A program made the translations under genes and the position numbers. This document shows, one piece after another, positions 1 through 8,295 of a stretch of 64,000 nt of DNA. The stretch is from Streptomyces marinisediminis (GTDB taxonomy: Bacteria > Actinomycetota > Actinomycetes > Streptomycetales > Streptomycetaceae). The notes below the pieces were generated by a model. That model was given only the letters and a program-made list of their open reading frames with translations. It was not told the DNA's origin and did not search any database. How positions within the stretch are numbered: the stretch's first letter is position 1; each line of letters opens with the position of its first letter. The DNA is taken from the NCBI RefSeq assembly GCF_026262575.1, contig NZ_JAPKFL010000030.1:1-64000 (forward strand), in the 5' to 3' direction.

Positions 1-182
1 TCTCCACTCTAGCGAATTCTCCGCCCGAGTCATAATCAGGCTTTCCGGGGAGTTTTCGGCATCGCGAAAAGCATCCCGTTCGGGAGGTCGTCGAAGTGGA
101 GGGCCACTCTACGCGGCGTCCACGCGATCCGTTGTGATGATCTTTGTGAAAGCTCTGCCTGCGTCCAGCGGCTCGGACTACG
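1..182. other. Non-coding left edge
   Basis: No convincing gene is seen. The stretch is less G+C-rich than its surroundings (CATAATC near 30-37) and holds a small perfect inverted repeat, TTTTCG at 53-58 and CGAAAA at 65-70. It could be the promoter region of a gene lying to the left, outside the window. Confidence 0.4.
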
Positions 183-854
183 TTAGGCGTCCGACGGGCC
201 GGAGTCAAGTCTGCGCTGCCGGCGGCGCGGTTGGTGGGCCCGGTAGGGGCTCACGGTGGCGTCGCCCTCGATCCAGAAGCGGTAGGGGTGGTCCGCCCCC
301 GCGCCCCCGACGCCGGTGCGCGGGCCCCGGCGCACCAGCCGGGACGCGGGCGGCTCCCCGGGCAGCACGCTCAGGTGCGCGGTGCCCTCCGTGGCACACA
401 GGTCGGTGCCGTTGAGCCGGCGGTCCACGTCCAGCGCGGTGGCCAGCCGGGCCGGGCCCTTGGCCAGCTCGCTGTCGCGGCGGGCGGTGTGGCGCCGGGC
501 CCGCGCGAGGTCGGCGCCCGCGCGGACCTCGCCGGCGCGCAGCAGCACCCCGGCGGCCGTGCCCGCCGACTCGCACACCAGGTTCAGGCAGTGCCACATG
601 CCGTAGGTGAAGTAGACGTAGGCGTGTCCGGGCGGCCCGAACATCGACGCGTTGCGATCGGTGCGGCCGCGGTACGCGTGGGATCCCGGGTCGCGTTCGC
701 CCTCGTAGGCCTCGACCTCGGTCAGCCGGACCTCGATCGGCCCGTGCGCGGTGTGCCGCACGAGTATCCGGCCCAGCAGGTCCTGGGCGACGTCGAGGAC
801 GGGACGGTCGAAGAAGGCTCGGGGCAGGGCGGTACGGTCACGGGCGACGAACAT
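183..854 (-). CDS. mpg: DNA-3-methyladenine glycosylase (AAG/MPG family)
   Basis: Predicted 223-aa base-excision-repair enzyme that removes alkylated purines such as 3-methyladenine from DNA in the cytoplasm. The sequence shows the AAG/MPG family core: the block TEVEAY at residues 45-50, which carries the catalytic glutamate region, then YFTYGMWHCLN at about 81-91 and a C-terminal segment with KGPARL. The length fits the bacterial family of about 190-230 aa. The frame stays open much further upstream, but that part is antisense to the next gene. ATG at 854 is chosen because the protein then begins just before the conserved FFDRPVLDVAQDLLGR block. It is divergent from spo0M, with only 37 bp between the two starts, so the promoters must be very close together. 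The last 20 residues are Arg-rich and probably unconserved. Confidence 0.92.
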   Translation of the reverse strand: MFVARDRTALPRAFFDRPVLDVAQDLLGRILVRHTAHGPIEVRLTEVEAYEGERDPGSHAYRGRTDRNASMFGPPGHAYVYFTYGMWHCLNLVCESAGTAAGVLLRAGEVRAGADLARARRHTARRDSELAKGPARLATALDVDRRLNGTDLCATEGTAHLSVLPGEPPASRLVRRGPRTGVGGAGADHPYRFWIEGDATVSPYRAHQPRRRQRRLDSGPSDA

Positions 855-891
855 GCCAGTCGAGGGTAGTCGAGTGGCAGGGAAGGACGAG

Positions 892-1674
892 ATGGCGTTC
901 AAGAAGCTGTTCGCGAGCGTGGGGATAGGCGGTGCCTCGGTGGAGACCCTGCTCTCCGAGCCCAACGTGCTGCCCGGCGGCGTCGTACACGGGGAGGTGC
1001 GCATCCAGGGCGGCTCGGTCGAGCAGGAGATCCAGGGCCTGTCCGTCGGCCTCCAGGGCAAGGTGGAGGTCGAGAGCGAGGACCGGGAGATGCTGCGGGA
1101 CGTCGAGTTCCACCGGCAGCAGCTCGGCGGCGCGTTCACCCTGCAGGCGGGGACCACGCACGTGGTCCCGTTCGCGCTGGAGATCCCGTGGGAGACGCCC
1201 GTCACCACGTTCCTGGGGCACCAGCTCACCGGCATGCACGTCGGCGTGAGCACCGAGTTGGCCATCGCCCGCGCGGTGGACTCCTCCGACCTCGATCCGG
1301 TCAACGTCCACCCGCTGCCCGCGCAGCAGGCGATCCTCGACGCCTTCGGGGCGCTGGGCTTCCGGTTCAAGAGCGCGGATCTGGAGCAGGGCGTGATCCG
1401 CGGCACCCGGCAGCGGCTGCCGTTCTACCAGGAGATCGAGTTCTTCGCGCCGCCCCAGTACCGGGGGCTGAGCCAGGTGGAGCTGTCGTTCGTGGCGGAC
1501 AGCCGGACGATGGACGTCGTCTTGGAGATGGACAAGAAGGGCGGGCTGTTCACCGGCGGCGGCGACTCCTACCGGTGCTTCCAGGTGGACCTGGAAGGCT
1601 TCGACCAGACGGACTGGTCCGGTTACCTGAACCAGTGGCTGGCCGAGGTGGGGGGCAAGCGCAACTGGTTCTGA
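892..1674 (+). CDS. spo0M: Sporulation-control protein Spo0M family
   Basis: 260-aa protein of the Spo0M family, arrestin-fold cytoplasmic proteins whose loss affects sporulation in Bacillus; the exact biochemical role is unknown. The start MAFKKLFASVGIGGASVETLL, the central FALEIPWETPVTTF and HQLTG segments, and the C-terminal GGGDSYRCFQVDLEG block all fit the family. The ATG at 892 is preceded by GGAAGGA at 881-887, a good ribosome binding site. It is monocistronic here, with a convergent barstar-like gene 27 bp downstream. In Streptomyces the orthologue lies at the same place near chpE. What it does in actinobacterial development is inference. Confidence 0.88.
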   Translation: MAFKKLFASVGIGGASVETLLSEPNVLPGGVVHGEVRIQGGSVEQEIQGLSVGLQGKVEVESEDREMLRDVEFHRQQLGGAFTLQAGTTHVVPFALEIPWETPVTTFLGHQLTGMHVGVSTELAIARAVDSSDLDPVNVHPLPAQQAILDAFGALGFRFKSADLEQGVIRGTRQRLPFYQEIEFFAPPQYRGLSQVELSFVADSRTMDVVLEMDKKGGLFTGGGDSYRCFQVDLEGFDQTDWSGYLNQWLAEVGGKRNWF

Positions 1675-1701
1675 GTACCGTGCCCGCCCCCCGGTGCCGC
1701 G

Positions 1702-2148
1702 TCAGCTCAGCAGGACCGTCACGGGGGTGGCGCGCACGCCCCAGAAGGCGACGGCCGCGGTGAGCACCTCCGCGGCCGTCGCCGCGTCGCCGGGCGCCGC
1801 CTCCGCGAAGGCGTCCCAGCCGCGCACCAGCAGCAGGCGCCCGCGACCGGCGTCGCCGTCACCGGTCCATCCGGGGTCGGTGAGGGCGTCGGCCAGCCCG
1901 TCCCAGGAGCGGTCGTAGGAGCCGGGGAGGTCCAGCTCGGTCGCGAGGCGGTCCAGGAAGCCGGCGCCGTCCGTGACGCCGAGGAGGCTGACGGGGTGGC
2001 TGCGCCAGCCGCCCTCGTCGGGGCCCACGGCGGGGCCGGGATCACCGGCGTGCGGCTGCCACCGGTAGACGCCGGGCGGCAGCGAGCCGTCCAGGACGCC
2101 GGTGAGGTCGGCCTGCGGGAAGGGGGCGGGCGTGTGGGGGGAGTTCAT
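1702..2148 (-). CDS. Barstar-like (barnase-inhibitor family) protein
   Basis: 148-aa protein with a barstar-type domain in its C-terminal two thirds. The diagnostic block is GSYDRSWDGLADALTD at about residues 76-91, followed by hydrophobic strand LLLVRGWDAF. Barstar is about 90 aa, so this protein has roughly 50 additional N-terminal residues that are Pro/Gly-rich and probably not structured. Barstar inhibits barnase-type ribonucleases by protein-protein contact. No barnase-like gene is visible nearby, so the partner is unknown and inhibitory function is inference. The family is common in Streptomyces as stand-alone genes. It is divergent from the PEBP gene, with a 117-bp gap. Confidence 0.8.
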   Translation of the reverse strand: MNSPHTPAPFPQADLTGVLDGSLPPGVYRWQPHAGDPGPAVGPDEGGWRSHPVSLLGVTDGAGFLDRLATELDLPGSYDRSWDGLADALTDPGWTGDGDAGRGRLLLVRGWDAFAEAAPGDAATAAEVLTAAVAFWGVRATPVTVLLS

Positions 2149-2265
2149 CAGTCACCGCCGGGGTGGATTCGCTGCGTCGGGCACCCGGTCATGGTCCCAA
2201 ACGGGGCCGCCGCGTGTGGTTAGGCTGGCCGGTGCATCTGATGCCAGCGATCCGGAGGTTCCGAC

Positions 2266-2805
2266 GTGACCGAGCAGAAGCGGCGCCCACTCCCCCACGA
2301 CTTCCACCCCCCGGTGGCGTCCTTCACGGTGGTCAGCGACGACGTCGTCTCGGGGCAGCGGCTCGGCCCGGGCCAGGTGCAGGCGGAGGGCAACACCTCG
2401 CCGCACCTGCGCTGGGAGGGCGCGCCCGAGGGCACCCGCAGCTACGCGGTGACCTGCTTCGATCCCGACGCGCCCACCGGCAGCGGCTTCTGGCACTGGA
2501 CGGTCTTCGACATCCCCGCCTCGGTGACCGAGCTGCCCGCGGGCGCTGGCAGCCCGGACTCCTCCGCGCTGCCCGCGGGCGCGGTGCAGGTGCGCAACGA
2601 CTACGGCGCCAAGGAGTTCGCCGGGGCCGCGCCGCCGCCCGGTGACGGCCCGCACCGCTACGTCTTCACCGTGTACGCCGTCGGAGAGGAGACGCTCGGC
2701 CCCGACGCGGAGGCGACGCCGGCCGTGGTCGGCTTCAACCTGCGGTTCAAGGCGATCGGCCGCGCGCACCTCATCGCCGAGTACGAGGTGCCCGCCGAGG
2801 GCTGA
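2266..2805 (+). CDS. YbhB/YbcL family PEBP-like protein
   Basis: 179-aa phosphatidylethanolamine-binding-protein (Raf kinase inhibitor-like) homologue. The family blocks are visible: NTSPHLRWEGAPEGTRSYAVTCFDPDAP with the ligand-pocket DPDAP, then GFWHWTVFDIP and GPHRYVFTVYAV. No signal peptide is present, so it should be cytoplasmic, like E. coli YbhB. The start is GTG at 2266, with GGAGG at 2254-2258 seven bases upstream. The natural ligand and role in bacteria are unknown. Downstream lies an imperfect hairpin and then about 340 bp without a gene. Confidence 0.9.
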   Translation: MTEQKRRPLPHDFHPPVASFTVVSDDVVSGQRLGPGQVQAEGNTSPHLRWEGAPEGTRSYAVTCFDPDAPTGSGFWHWTVFDIPASVTELPAGAGSPDSSALPAGAVQVRNDYGAKEFAGAAPPPGDGPHRYVFTVYAVGEETLGPDAEATPAVVGFNLRFKAIGRAHLIAEYEVPAEG

Positions 2806-2813
2806 GCCGGACG

Positions 2814-2842
2814 CGGCGCCCCGGCCGCCGCGGGGAGCGCCG
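2814..2842 (+). terminator. Possible terminator after the PEBP gene
   Basis: CGGCGCCCCG and CGGGGAGCGCCG pair, with one bulged A, nine bases after the PEBP stop codon. No T run follows, which is usual for Streptomyces hairpins. Confidence 0.4.
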
Positions 2843-3186
2843 TGCCGAGGCGCGACGCCCCCGGACCCCGCCGGGCGGACGCTTCCCGGCTCCGCCGGCG
2901 GGCGCACGCCCGTCCGCGGCCTGCGTGGGGCGTCCCCGCGCTGCTCCTCCCTCACCGTGGGGCCCGGTGGCCGGTGCCGCCGGGCCCTTCGCCGTGCCGC
3001 CCGGCACTTCGGGCGTGGTGGCGCGACCCCGCCCCGCCGGACCGGGCGGCGGCGGCGGCGTTCCGCTGCCCACGGGGCCTGTTCACGCCGCGTACACCGG
3101 CGGGAAATTGCGTTGTCCGCCTGTATGGGCACCGGCACAGTGGTGGCCACCCGCCGCGGGGCGGGCCGGACGGGGAGGTGGACGGG
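2843..3186. other. Non-coding gap before the HNH gene
   Basis: No gene is supported. The right half has a slightly A/T-richer stretch around 3105-3130 (GAAATTGCGTTGT) that may hold the HNH promoter, but I see no clear -35/-10 pair. The open frames here are side products of the G+C content. Confidence 0.35.
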
Positions 3187-3699
3187 ATGCGCGAGACGCT
3201 GATCCTCAACGCGAGCTTCGAGCCGCTGTCGACCGTGTCGCTGCGGCGCGCGGTCGTGCTGGTGATGCAGGAGAAGGCCGTGGTGGAGCAGGCGCATCCC
3301 GGGCTGCGGGTGCGGGCCGCGGCGGTGGAGCTTCCGGTGCCGCAGGTGATCAGGCTCCGCCGCTACGTGCGGGTGCCGTTCCGACAACGGGCGTCGTGGT
3401 CGCGGCGCGGCGTGCTGGTGCGGGACCGGCACCGGTGCGCCTACTGCGGGCGGCGCGCGACCACGGTGGACCACGTCGTGCCCCGGTCACGCGGGGGCGG
3501 CGACACCTGGCTCAACACGGTCGCGGCGTGTGCGGAGGACAACCACCGCAAGGCGGACCGGACGCCGGCGCAGGCCGGGATGCGGCTGCTCACCCGGCCC
3601 TTCGAGCCGACTCCGGCGGACGCGCTGCTGCTGGCGCTGAGCCGGCGCGACGGCGACGCGCTGCCGGAGTGGCTCGCGGTGTCCGCGGCGCCCGCCTGA
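3187..3699 (+). CDS. HNH endonuclease family protein
   Basis: 170-aa HNH-fold protein of the actinobacterial RETLILNASFEPL type. The N-terminal about 70 residues form the characteristic helical part. The HNH motif follows: C84-x2-C87, then TTVDHVVPRSRGG at 92-104 with D95-H96, W108-x-N110, and AACAEDNHRKADRTP with C115, N119 and H120. Three of the usual four zinc-type cysteines are present; the place of the fourth is D118. ATG at 3187 is chosen because GGGGAGG at 3172-3178 sits eight bases upstream. Chromosomal members of this family are single genes of unknown substrate, and nuclease activity is inferred from the motif. A strong hairpin follows at 3716-3756. Confidence 0.85.
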   Translation: MRETLILNASFEPLSTVSLRRAVVLVMQEKAVVEQAHPGLRVRAAAVELPVPQVIRLRRYVRVPFRQRASWSRRGVLVRDRHRCAYCGRRATTVDHVVPRSRGGGDTWLNTVAACAEDNHRKADRTPAQAGMRLLTRPFEPTPADALLLALSRRDGDALPEWLAVSAAPA

Positions 3700-3715
3700 C
3701 CCGGCCCGCCGCGTG

Positions 3716-3756
3716 CGGCGACGGCCCCGGTGCGCGGTGCACCGGGGCCGTCGCCG
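3716..3756. terminator. Bidirectional terminator, HNH / SPFH genes
   Basis: Perfect 18-bp stem (CGGCGACGGCCCCGGTGC at 3716-3733 and its complement at 3739-3756) around a 5-nt loop, between two convergent genes. Confidence 0.85.
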
Positions 3757-3824
3757 TGTCCGGCCGTGTCGCCGCCGGACCGTCGTCGCGGAAGGCGCGG
3801 GAGACCGGGGAGACGCCGCGTCGC

Positions 3825-4775
3825 TCAGTCGATCCGCGGCCGCTCGGGGGGACGCCGGGCCGGGGCGGCGGCGGCACCGGGGCCGCCGTCCTGACCGCCG
3901 TGGCCGCGGAAGCCGTCCAGGGCCCCGCCGAGGCCCTTGAGGGCGTCGCCGATCTCGCTGGGGACGATCCACAGCTTGTTCGCGTCGCCCTCGGCGATCT
4001 TCGGCAGCATCTGGAGGTACTGGTAGGAGAGCAGCTTCTGGTCCGGGTCCCCGGCGTGGATGGACTCGAAGACGGTGCGGATGGCCTGGGCCTCACCCTC
4101 GGCGCGCAGCGCGGCGGCCTTGGCGTCACCTTCGGCGCGCAGGATCTCGGACTGCTTGTGGCCCTCGGCCTGGAGGATCTCGGACTGCCGCACACCTTCG
4201 GCCTGGAGGATGGCCGCGCGCTTGTCGCGGTCGGCCCGCATCTGCTTCTCCATCGAGTCCTGGATGGAGGTGGGCGGCTCGATGGCCTTCAGCTCGACGC
4301 GGTTGACGCGGATGCCCCACTTGCCGGTGGCCTCGTCGAGCACGCCGCGCAGGGCCGCGTTGATCTCCTCGCGGGAGGTGAGCGTCCGCTCCAGGTCCAT
4401 GCCGCCGATGATGTTGCGCAGCGTGGTGACGGTGAGCTGCTCGATCGCCTGGATGTAGCTGGCGACCTCGTAGGTGGCGGCCCGGGCGTCGGTGACCTGG
4501 TAGTAGATCACCGTGTCGATGTTCACGACCAGGTTGTCCTGGGTGATCACCGGCTGCGGCGGGAAGGGCACGACCTGTTCGCGCAGGTCGATGCGGTTGC
4601 GGACCGTGTCGATGAACGGCACGACGATGTTGAGGCCCGCGTTGAGCGTGCGCGTGTAGCGGCCGAAGCGCTCGACGATGGCGGCGCTGGCCTGCGGGAT
4701 GACCTGGATCGTCTTGATGAGTGCGATGAAGACCAGCACCACCAGAATGATCAGGACGATGATGACGGCGTCCAT
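3825..4775 (-). CDS. SPFH/Band 7 (stomatin-like) membrane protein
   Basis: 316-aa stomatin/QmcA-type protein. One N-terminal membrane segment (about residues 3-24) is followed by the SPFH domain (about 25-190), with IVERFGRYTRTLNAGLN and NIIGGMDLERTLTSRE. A coiled-coil stretch at about 190-240 is built from near-repeats of the type AEGxxQSEIL, and the C-terminal tail is Gly/Pro-rich. SPFH proteins form large membrane-associated assemblies. A GGGGGA sequence lies four bases before the ATG. The nfeD gene lies 69 bp upstream on the same strand; SPFH and short NfeD proteins form a conserved pair in which NfeD is thought to interact with the SPFH partner. The exact physiological role here is unknown. 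Confidence 0.9.
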   Translation of the reverse strand: MDAVIIVLIILVVLVFIALIKTIQVIPQASAAIVERFGRYTRTLNAGLNIVVPFIDTVRNRIDLREQVVPFPPQPVITQDNLVVNIDTVIYYQVTDARAATYEVASYIQAIEQLTVTTLRNIIGGMDLERTLTSREEINAALRGVLDEATGKWGIRVNRVELKAIEPPTSIQDSMEKQMRADRDKRAAILQAEGVRQSEILQAEGHKQSEILRAEGDAKAAALRAEGEAQAIRTVFESIHAGDPDQKLLSYQYLQMLPKIAEGDANKLWIVPSEIGDALKGLGGALDGFRGHGGQDGGPGAAAAPARRPPERPRID

Positions 4776-4844
4776 CGCGTCCCCCTGGACTGAGTGGCTG
4801 ACATGGAAGTTGGCGGGCGGTGACCGGTCGGCTCGCCGGCGTCA

Positions 4845-5267
4845 TCACATCACGACGGCGGTGGCTCCGTCGATCTCCACGACGTCGACGCGGCGGCCGG
4901 GCTCGAAGGCGCCCCCCGGCTCCAGGGCCCGGGCGGACCACACCTCCCCGCCGATCTTGACGCGGCCCCCGCTCTCGTCGACGCGTTCCAGTACGACGGC
5001 CTGGCGGCCCTTGATCGCGTCGATGCCGCTGGCCAGCTCGGGGCGCTCGGCGCGCATCCGGCGGGCCACGGGCCGGATGACCAGGATCAGGGCCGTCGAG
5101 ACGAGCGCGAAGACGACGACCTGCGCGACGAGCCCTCCCCCGAGCGCCGCGACGAGTGAGCCCGCTCCGGCCCCCACCGCGAGCATGCCCAACTCGGGCA
5201 TGGCGGTGAGCACGAGCGGGACGGCGAGCCCCACGGCGGCCACGAGCCACCACACCCAAGCGTCCAC
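4845..5267 (-). CDS. NfeD family membrane protein
   Basis: 140-aa short NfeD: three hydrophobic segments (about residues 5-24, 28-46 and 49-65) and a C-terminal OB-fold domain (about 80-140) containing IKGRQAVV and EVWSARAL. It lacks the N-terminal serine-protease domain found in long NfeD proteins. It is first in an operon with the SPFH gene, and the two probably act together in the membrane. The GTG at 5267 has GGAGG only one base upstream, too close for normal use, while TATGAT lies six bases before it, so a leaderless message is likely. Confidence 0.88.
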   Translation of the reverse strand: MDAWVWWLVAAVGLAVPLVLTAMPELGMLAVGAGAGSLVAALGGGLVAQVVVFALVSTALILVIRPVARRMRAERPELASGIDAIKGRQAVVLERVDESGGRVKIGGEVWSARALEPGGAFEPGRRVDVVEIDGATAVVM

Positions 5268-5279
5268 GCCTCCATCATA
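5268..5279 (-). promoter_or_regulatory. Candidate -10 for a leaderless nfeD message
   Basis: TATGAT on the minus strand at 5279-5274, then six bases, then the GTG start at 5267. The expected start of transcription falls on the GTG. No clear -35 is seen. Confidence 0.5.
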
Positions 5280-5329
5280 GGTGGCGGGGCCGTGCGCGGA
5301 ACAGGGCGCGAGGTACCGGGGGCGCGGGC

Positions 5330-6121
<792 letters not shown>

Positions 6122-6249
6122 GAGCGCGTCGTCTCCCATTGCAGTCGCTTTCGCCCGTGCCGGGGGGCACAGTCCCCAAGGAAAACCTACGTCACGCGTC
6201 CGCGCCTTCGGCCGCCAGGCTTGTCGGTGCCGGGTCCTACTCTGGACGG

Positions 6250-7038
6250 ATGCTGGAAGAACCACGTTCGGGGCGGTTGGCCGCCTGGGGAAACGCGCTG
6301 CTGGCCGGGGCGGTCTCACCGGATGAGGCGGCGGCCCGCATCGTCGCGGACGACGCCGTGCACCGGGTCGCGGACCTGCCGGGTGAAGCGGCCCCGGTGG
6401 GGCTGACGCTGGCCCTGGGGCGGCTGCGCGCGCTGGGCGCGGCGGGCCTGCGGGTGGCGCTGCCGGTGCCGGGGCACCCGCTCGGGCTGAGCGGCCCGCC
6501 GGAGTTCAACACGGCCGCGCTGGAGGCCGGGGAGGCCGTCGTGGCCGTGGGCACGGCGCTGGGGCTGGTGCCCGGGGTGCTGGAGGCCGGGCCGGCGGGG
6601 GACGTGCACGTGGAGGTGGTGTGGCACTGCCGCCCGGTGCGGGAGGCGCCGCCGGCGGACGTGCCGTCGCTGGGCGAGGCCGAGCGCGAGTTGCAGCAGG
6701 CGCTGCGGGAGGCCACGGAGGCGCTGACGCGGCTGGACGTGGCGGGCTCGGGGCCCGTGGCGCGGGCGGCGCTGGCCGCGTACCAGGCCCGGGCGGAGGC
6801 GGGGCGGAGCCTGCTGGCCCCCGGGTATCCGCCGCGCGCGGTGCGGGTGCTGGAGCTGGCCCAGCGCGTGCGGGCGCTGGTGGGCATCGCCCAGGACGCC
6901 GGTCCGGGCGCGGCCGTCAGCGCCGGGGAGCAGGCGGCGCGGGCCGAGCTGCTGCGCCCGGTGGAGCGGATGGCGCGGCGGGCCCAGGTCGCGGCGTACA
7001 ACGCCTACGCGGAGGAGCGCGCACGCCGCGGCGCGTGA
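6250..7038 (+). CDS. Conserved hypothetical protein, 262 aa
   Basis: I recognise this only as a conserved Streptomyces protein of unknown function. It has no signal peptide or membrane segment and is Ala/Leu/Val-rich. Two parts are visible: an N-terminal compact-looking part up to about residue 130 (with LPVPGHPLGLSGPPEFN and VVAVGTALGLVP) and a C-terminal mostly helical part (about 140-262, with many Ala, Glu and Arg). Codon use matches its neighbours, so it is a real coding region and not a shadow. ATG at 6250 was chosen because homologues begin MLEE; the SD is weak (TGGACGG). It is divergent from the ABC ATPase and ends before a strong hairpin. Confidence 0.8.
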   Translation: MLEEPRSGRLAAWGNALLAGAVSPDEAAARIVADDAVHRVADLPGEAAPVGLTLALGRLRALGAAGLRVALPVPGHPLGLSGPPEFNTAALEAGEAVVAVGTALGLVPGVLEAGPAGDVHVEVVWHCRPVREAPPADVPSLGEAERELQQALREATEALTRLDVAGSGPVARAALAAYQARAEAGRSLLAPGYPPRAVRVLELAQRVRALVGIAQDAGPGAAVSAGEQAARAELLRPVERMARRAQVAAYNAYAEERARRGA

Positions 7039-7075
7039 GGCCGGCGCGGGGCCCGGAGCCCCGGGGGTACGGCTG

Positions 7076-7102
7076 CGGCCCCCGCGCGGCGCGCGGGGGC
7101 CG
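7076..7102. terminator. Terminator between convergent genes
   Basis: 12-bp stem CGGCCCCCGCGC (7076-7087) with its complement at 7091-7102 and a 3-nt loop, between the 262-aa gene and the chaplin gene. Confidence 0.75.
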
Positions 7103-7130
7103 GAGGGTGGGCGGCGGCGCCGCCCGGGGG

Positions 7131-7376
7131 TCACTTGTTCAGGCAGAAGCCGCCGAAGGCGGGGTTCAGCACACCGATGACGCTGACGGAGTCGCCGCAG
7201 ACGTTGACCGGGACGTGCACCGGGACCTGGACCACGTTGCCGGAGCCCACGCCCGGCGAGTTGACCGCCGCGCCGTTGGCCTGCGCGCCGCCGCTGGCGG
7301 TGGCCGCGCCCGCACCGGCGGCGATGATCCCGCCGGCCATGATCGTGACGGCCGTGACCTTGTTGAGCTTCTTCAC
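7131..7376 (-). CDS. chpE: Short chaplin (ChpE position)
   Basis: 81-aa secreted short chaplin. A signal peptide (about residues 1-28, MKKLNKVTAVTIMAGG and AAATAS) is followed by one chaplin domain at about 35-79 with the hallmarks SPGVGSGNVVQVPVHVPVNVCG and SVIGVLNPAFG. Chaplins assemble into amyloid-like fibrils that lower surface tension and coat aerial hyphae. Two cysteines are present (C60 and C78), which in other chaplins form an intramolecular disulphide. The start is GTG at 7376, with a GAGGAGGAG run about ten bases upstream. From memory, the S. coelicolor gene at this position is chpE, whose product lacks these cysteines, so the ortholog call rests on position rather than on that trait. 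Confidence 0.9.
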   Translation of the reverse strand: MKKLNKVTAVTIMAGGIIAAGAGAATASGGAQANGAAVNSPGVGSGNVVQVPVHVPVNVCGDSVSVIGVLNPAFGGFCLNK

Positions 7377-7554
7377 TGTCCGGTCTCCTCCTCGGTCGCC
7401 GCGGCCCCTCGCCGCGGCACGCCCTGGAGAACGCCCCGGCGCCCCCGGGGTTGCGCCAGCAGAGTGAACATCACCCGACGGTATGAATTACCGACTGTTC
7501 GGGAACCGCGCCGGACGGGCGGCGCGGGCGGTTGTCCCGTGGGTCACGGGGTCA

Positions 7555-7626
7555 GGGGCCACGGGGCCACGGGGCCACGGGGCCACGGGGCCACGGGGCC
7601 ACGGGGCCACGGGGCCACGGGGCCAC
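7555..7626. repeat. 8-bp tandem repeat, 9 perfect copies of GGGGCCAC
   Basis: Nine uninterrupted copies of GGGGCCAC occupy 7555-7626. Degenerate relatives continue on both sides (GGGTCACGGGGTCA before, GGGCTCACGGGC and GGGCTCAC after), up to 28 bp before the response-regulator stop codon. The tract lies between the start of the chaplin gene and the 3' end of the response regulator. Confidence 0.95.
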
Positions 7627-7653
7627 GGGCTCACGGGCCCCGGGCTCAAGGGC

Positions 7654-8295
7654 TCACGGGGTCAGCCCGTGGCGGACGGCCCACAGGGCGGCCTGCGTGC
7701 GGTCGGCGAGGTCCAGCTTCATCAGGATGTTGGACACGTGCGTCTTGACCGTCTTCTCCGACAGCACCAGCGTCCGGGCGATCTCCCGGTTGGAGCGGCC
7801 GTCCGCGATGAGGCCGAGCACCTCGCGTTCCCGCTCGGTCAGCCCCGCCCCGCGGGCGGGGCCGGGCGCGGCGCTCTCCGCGGACAGCAGCGCGGCGGCG
7901 ACCTGGGGTTCCAGCAGCACGTGTCCGGCGTGCACGGAGCGGATGGCGCCGGCGAGCGCGTCGGGGTCGACGTCCTTGTAGAGATAGCCGGCGGCGCCCG
8001 CGCGCAGGGCGGGGACGGCGGTGCGCTGCTCGGTGAAGCTGGTCACCACCAGGACCCGGGCGGGGTGGTCCAGCTCCTTCAGGCGGCGCAGCGCCTCCAG
8101 CCCGTCGGTGCCGGGCATCTTGACGTCGAGCAGGATGACGTCCGGGGTGAGCCGCCTGGCGAGTTCGACGCCCTCGGCGCCGTCCGCGGCCTCGCCGGTG
8201 ACCTCGATGTCGTCCTGGACCTCCAGGAACGTGCGCAGCCCGCGGCGTACGACCTGGTGGTCGTCCACGAGCAGGACGCGGATGCGGTCACCCAC
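7654..8295 (-). CDS. NarL/LuxR-family response regulator
   Basis: 213-aa two-component response regulator. Receiver domain at 1-120: acidic pair D11-D12, phospho-acceptor D57 in VILLDVKMPG, switch T85 and K107. LuxR-type helix-turn-helix at about 150-208: LTEREREVLGLIADGRSNREIA and VKTHVSNILMKL. It acts as a DNA-binding transcription factor controlled by the kinase encoded immediately upstream. The GTG start at 8295 overlaps the last eight bases of the kinase gene, so the two are translationally coupled. Target genes are not visible; the nearby chaplin gene is a possible but unproven target. Confidence 0.93.
   Translation of the reverse strand: MGDRIRVLLVDDHQVVRRGLRTFLEVQDDIEVTGEAADGAEGVELARRLTPDVILLDVKMPGTDGLEALRRLKELDHPARVLVVTSFTEQRTAVPALRAGAAGYLYKDVDPDALAGAIRSVHAGHVLLEPQVAAALLSAESAAPGPARGAGLTEREREVLGLIADGRSNREIARTLVLSEKTVKTHVSNILMKLDLADRTQAALWAVRHGLTP

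Noticed and set aside
2925..4793. Long plus-strand frame across the HNH and SPFH genes
   Set aside because: It is out of frame with HNH and antisense to SPFH; its composition is not protein-like.
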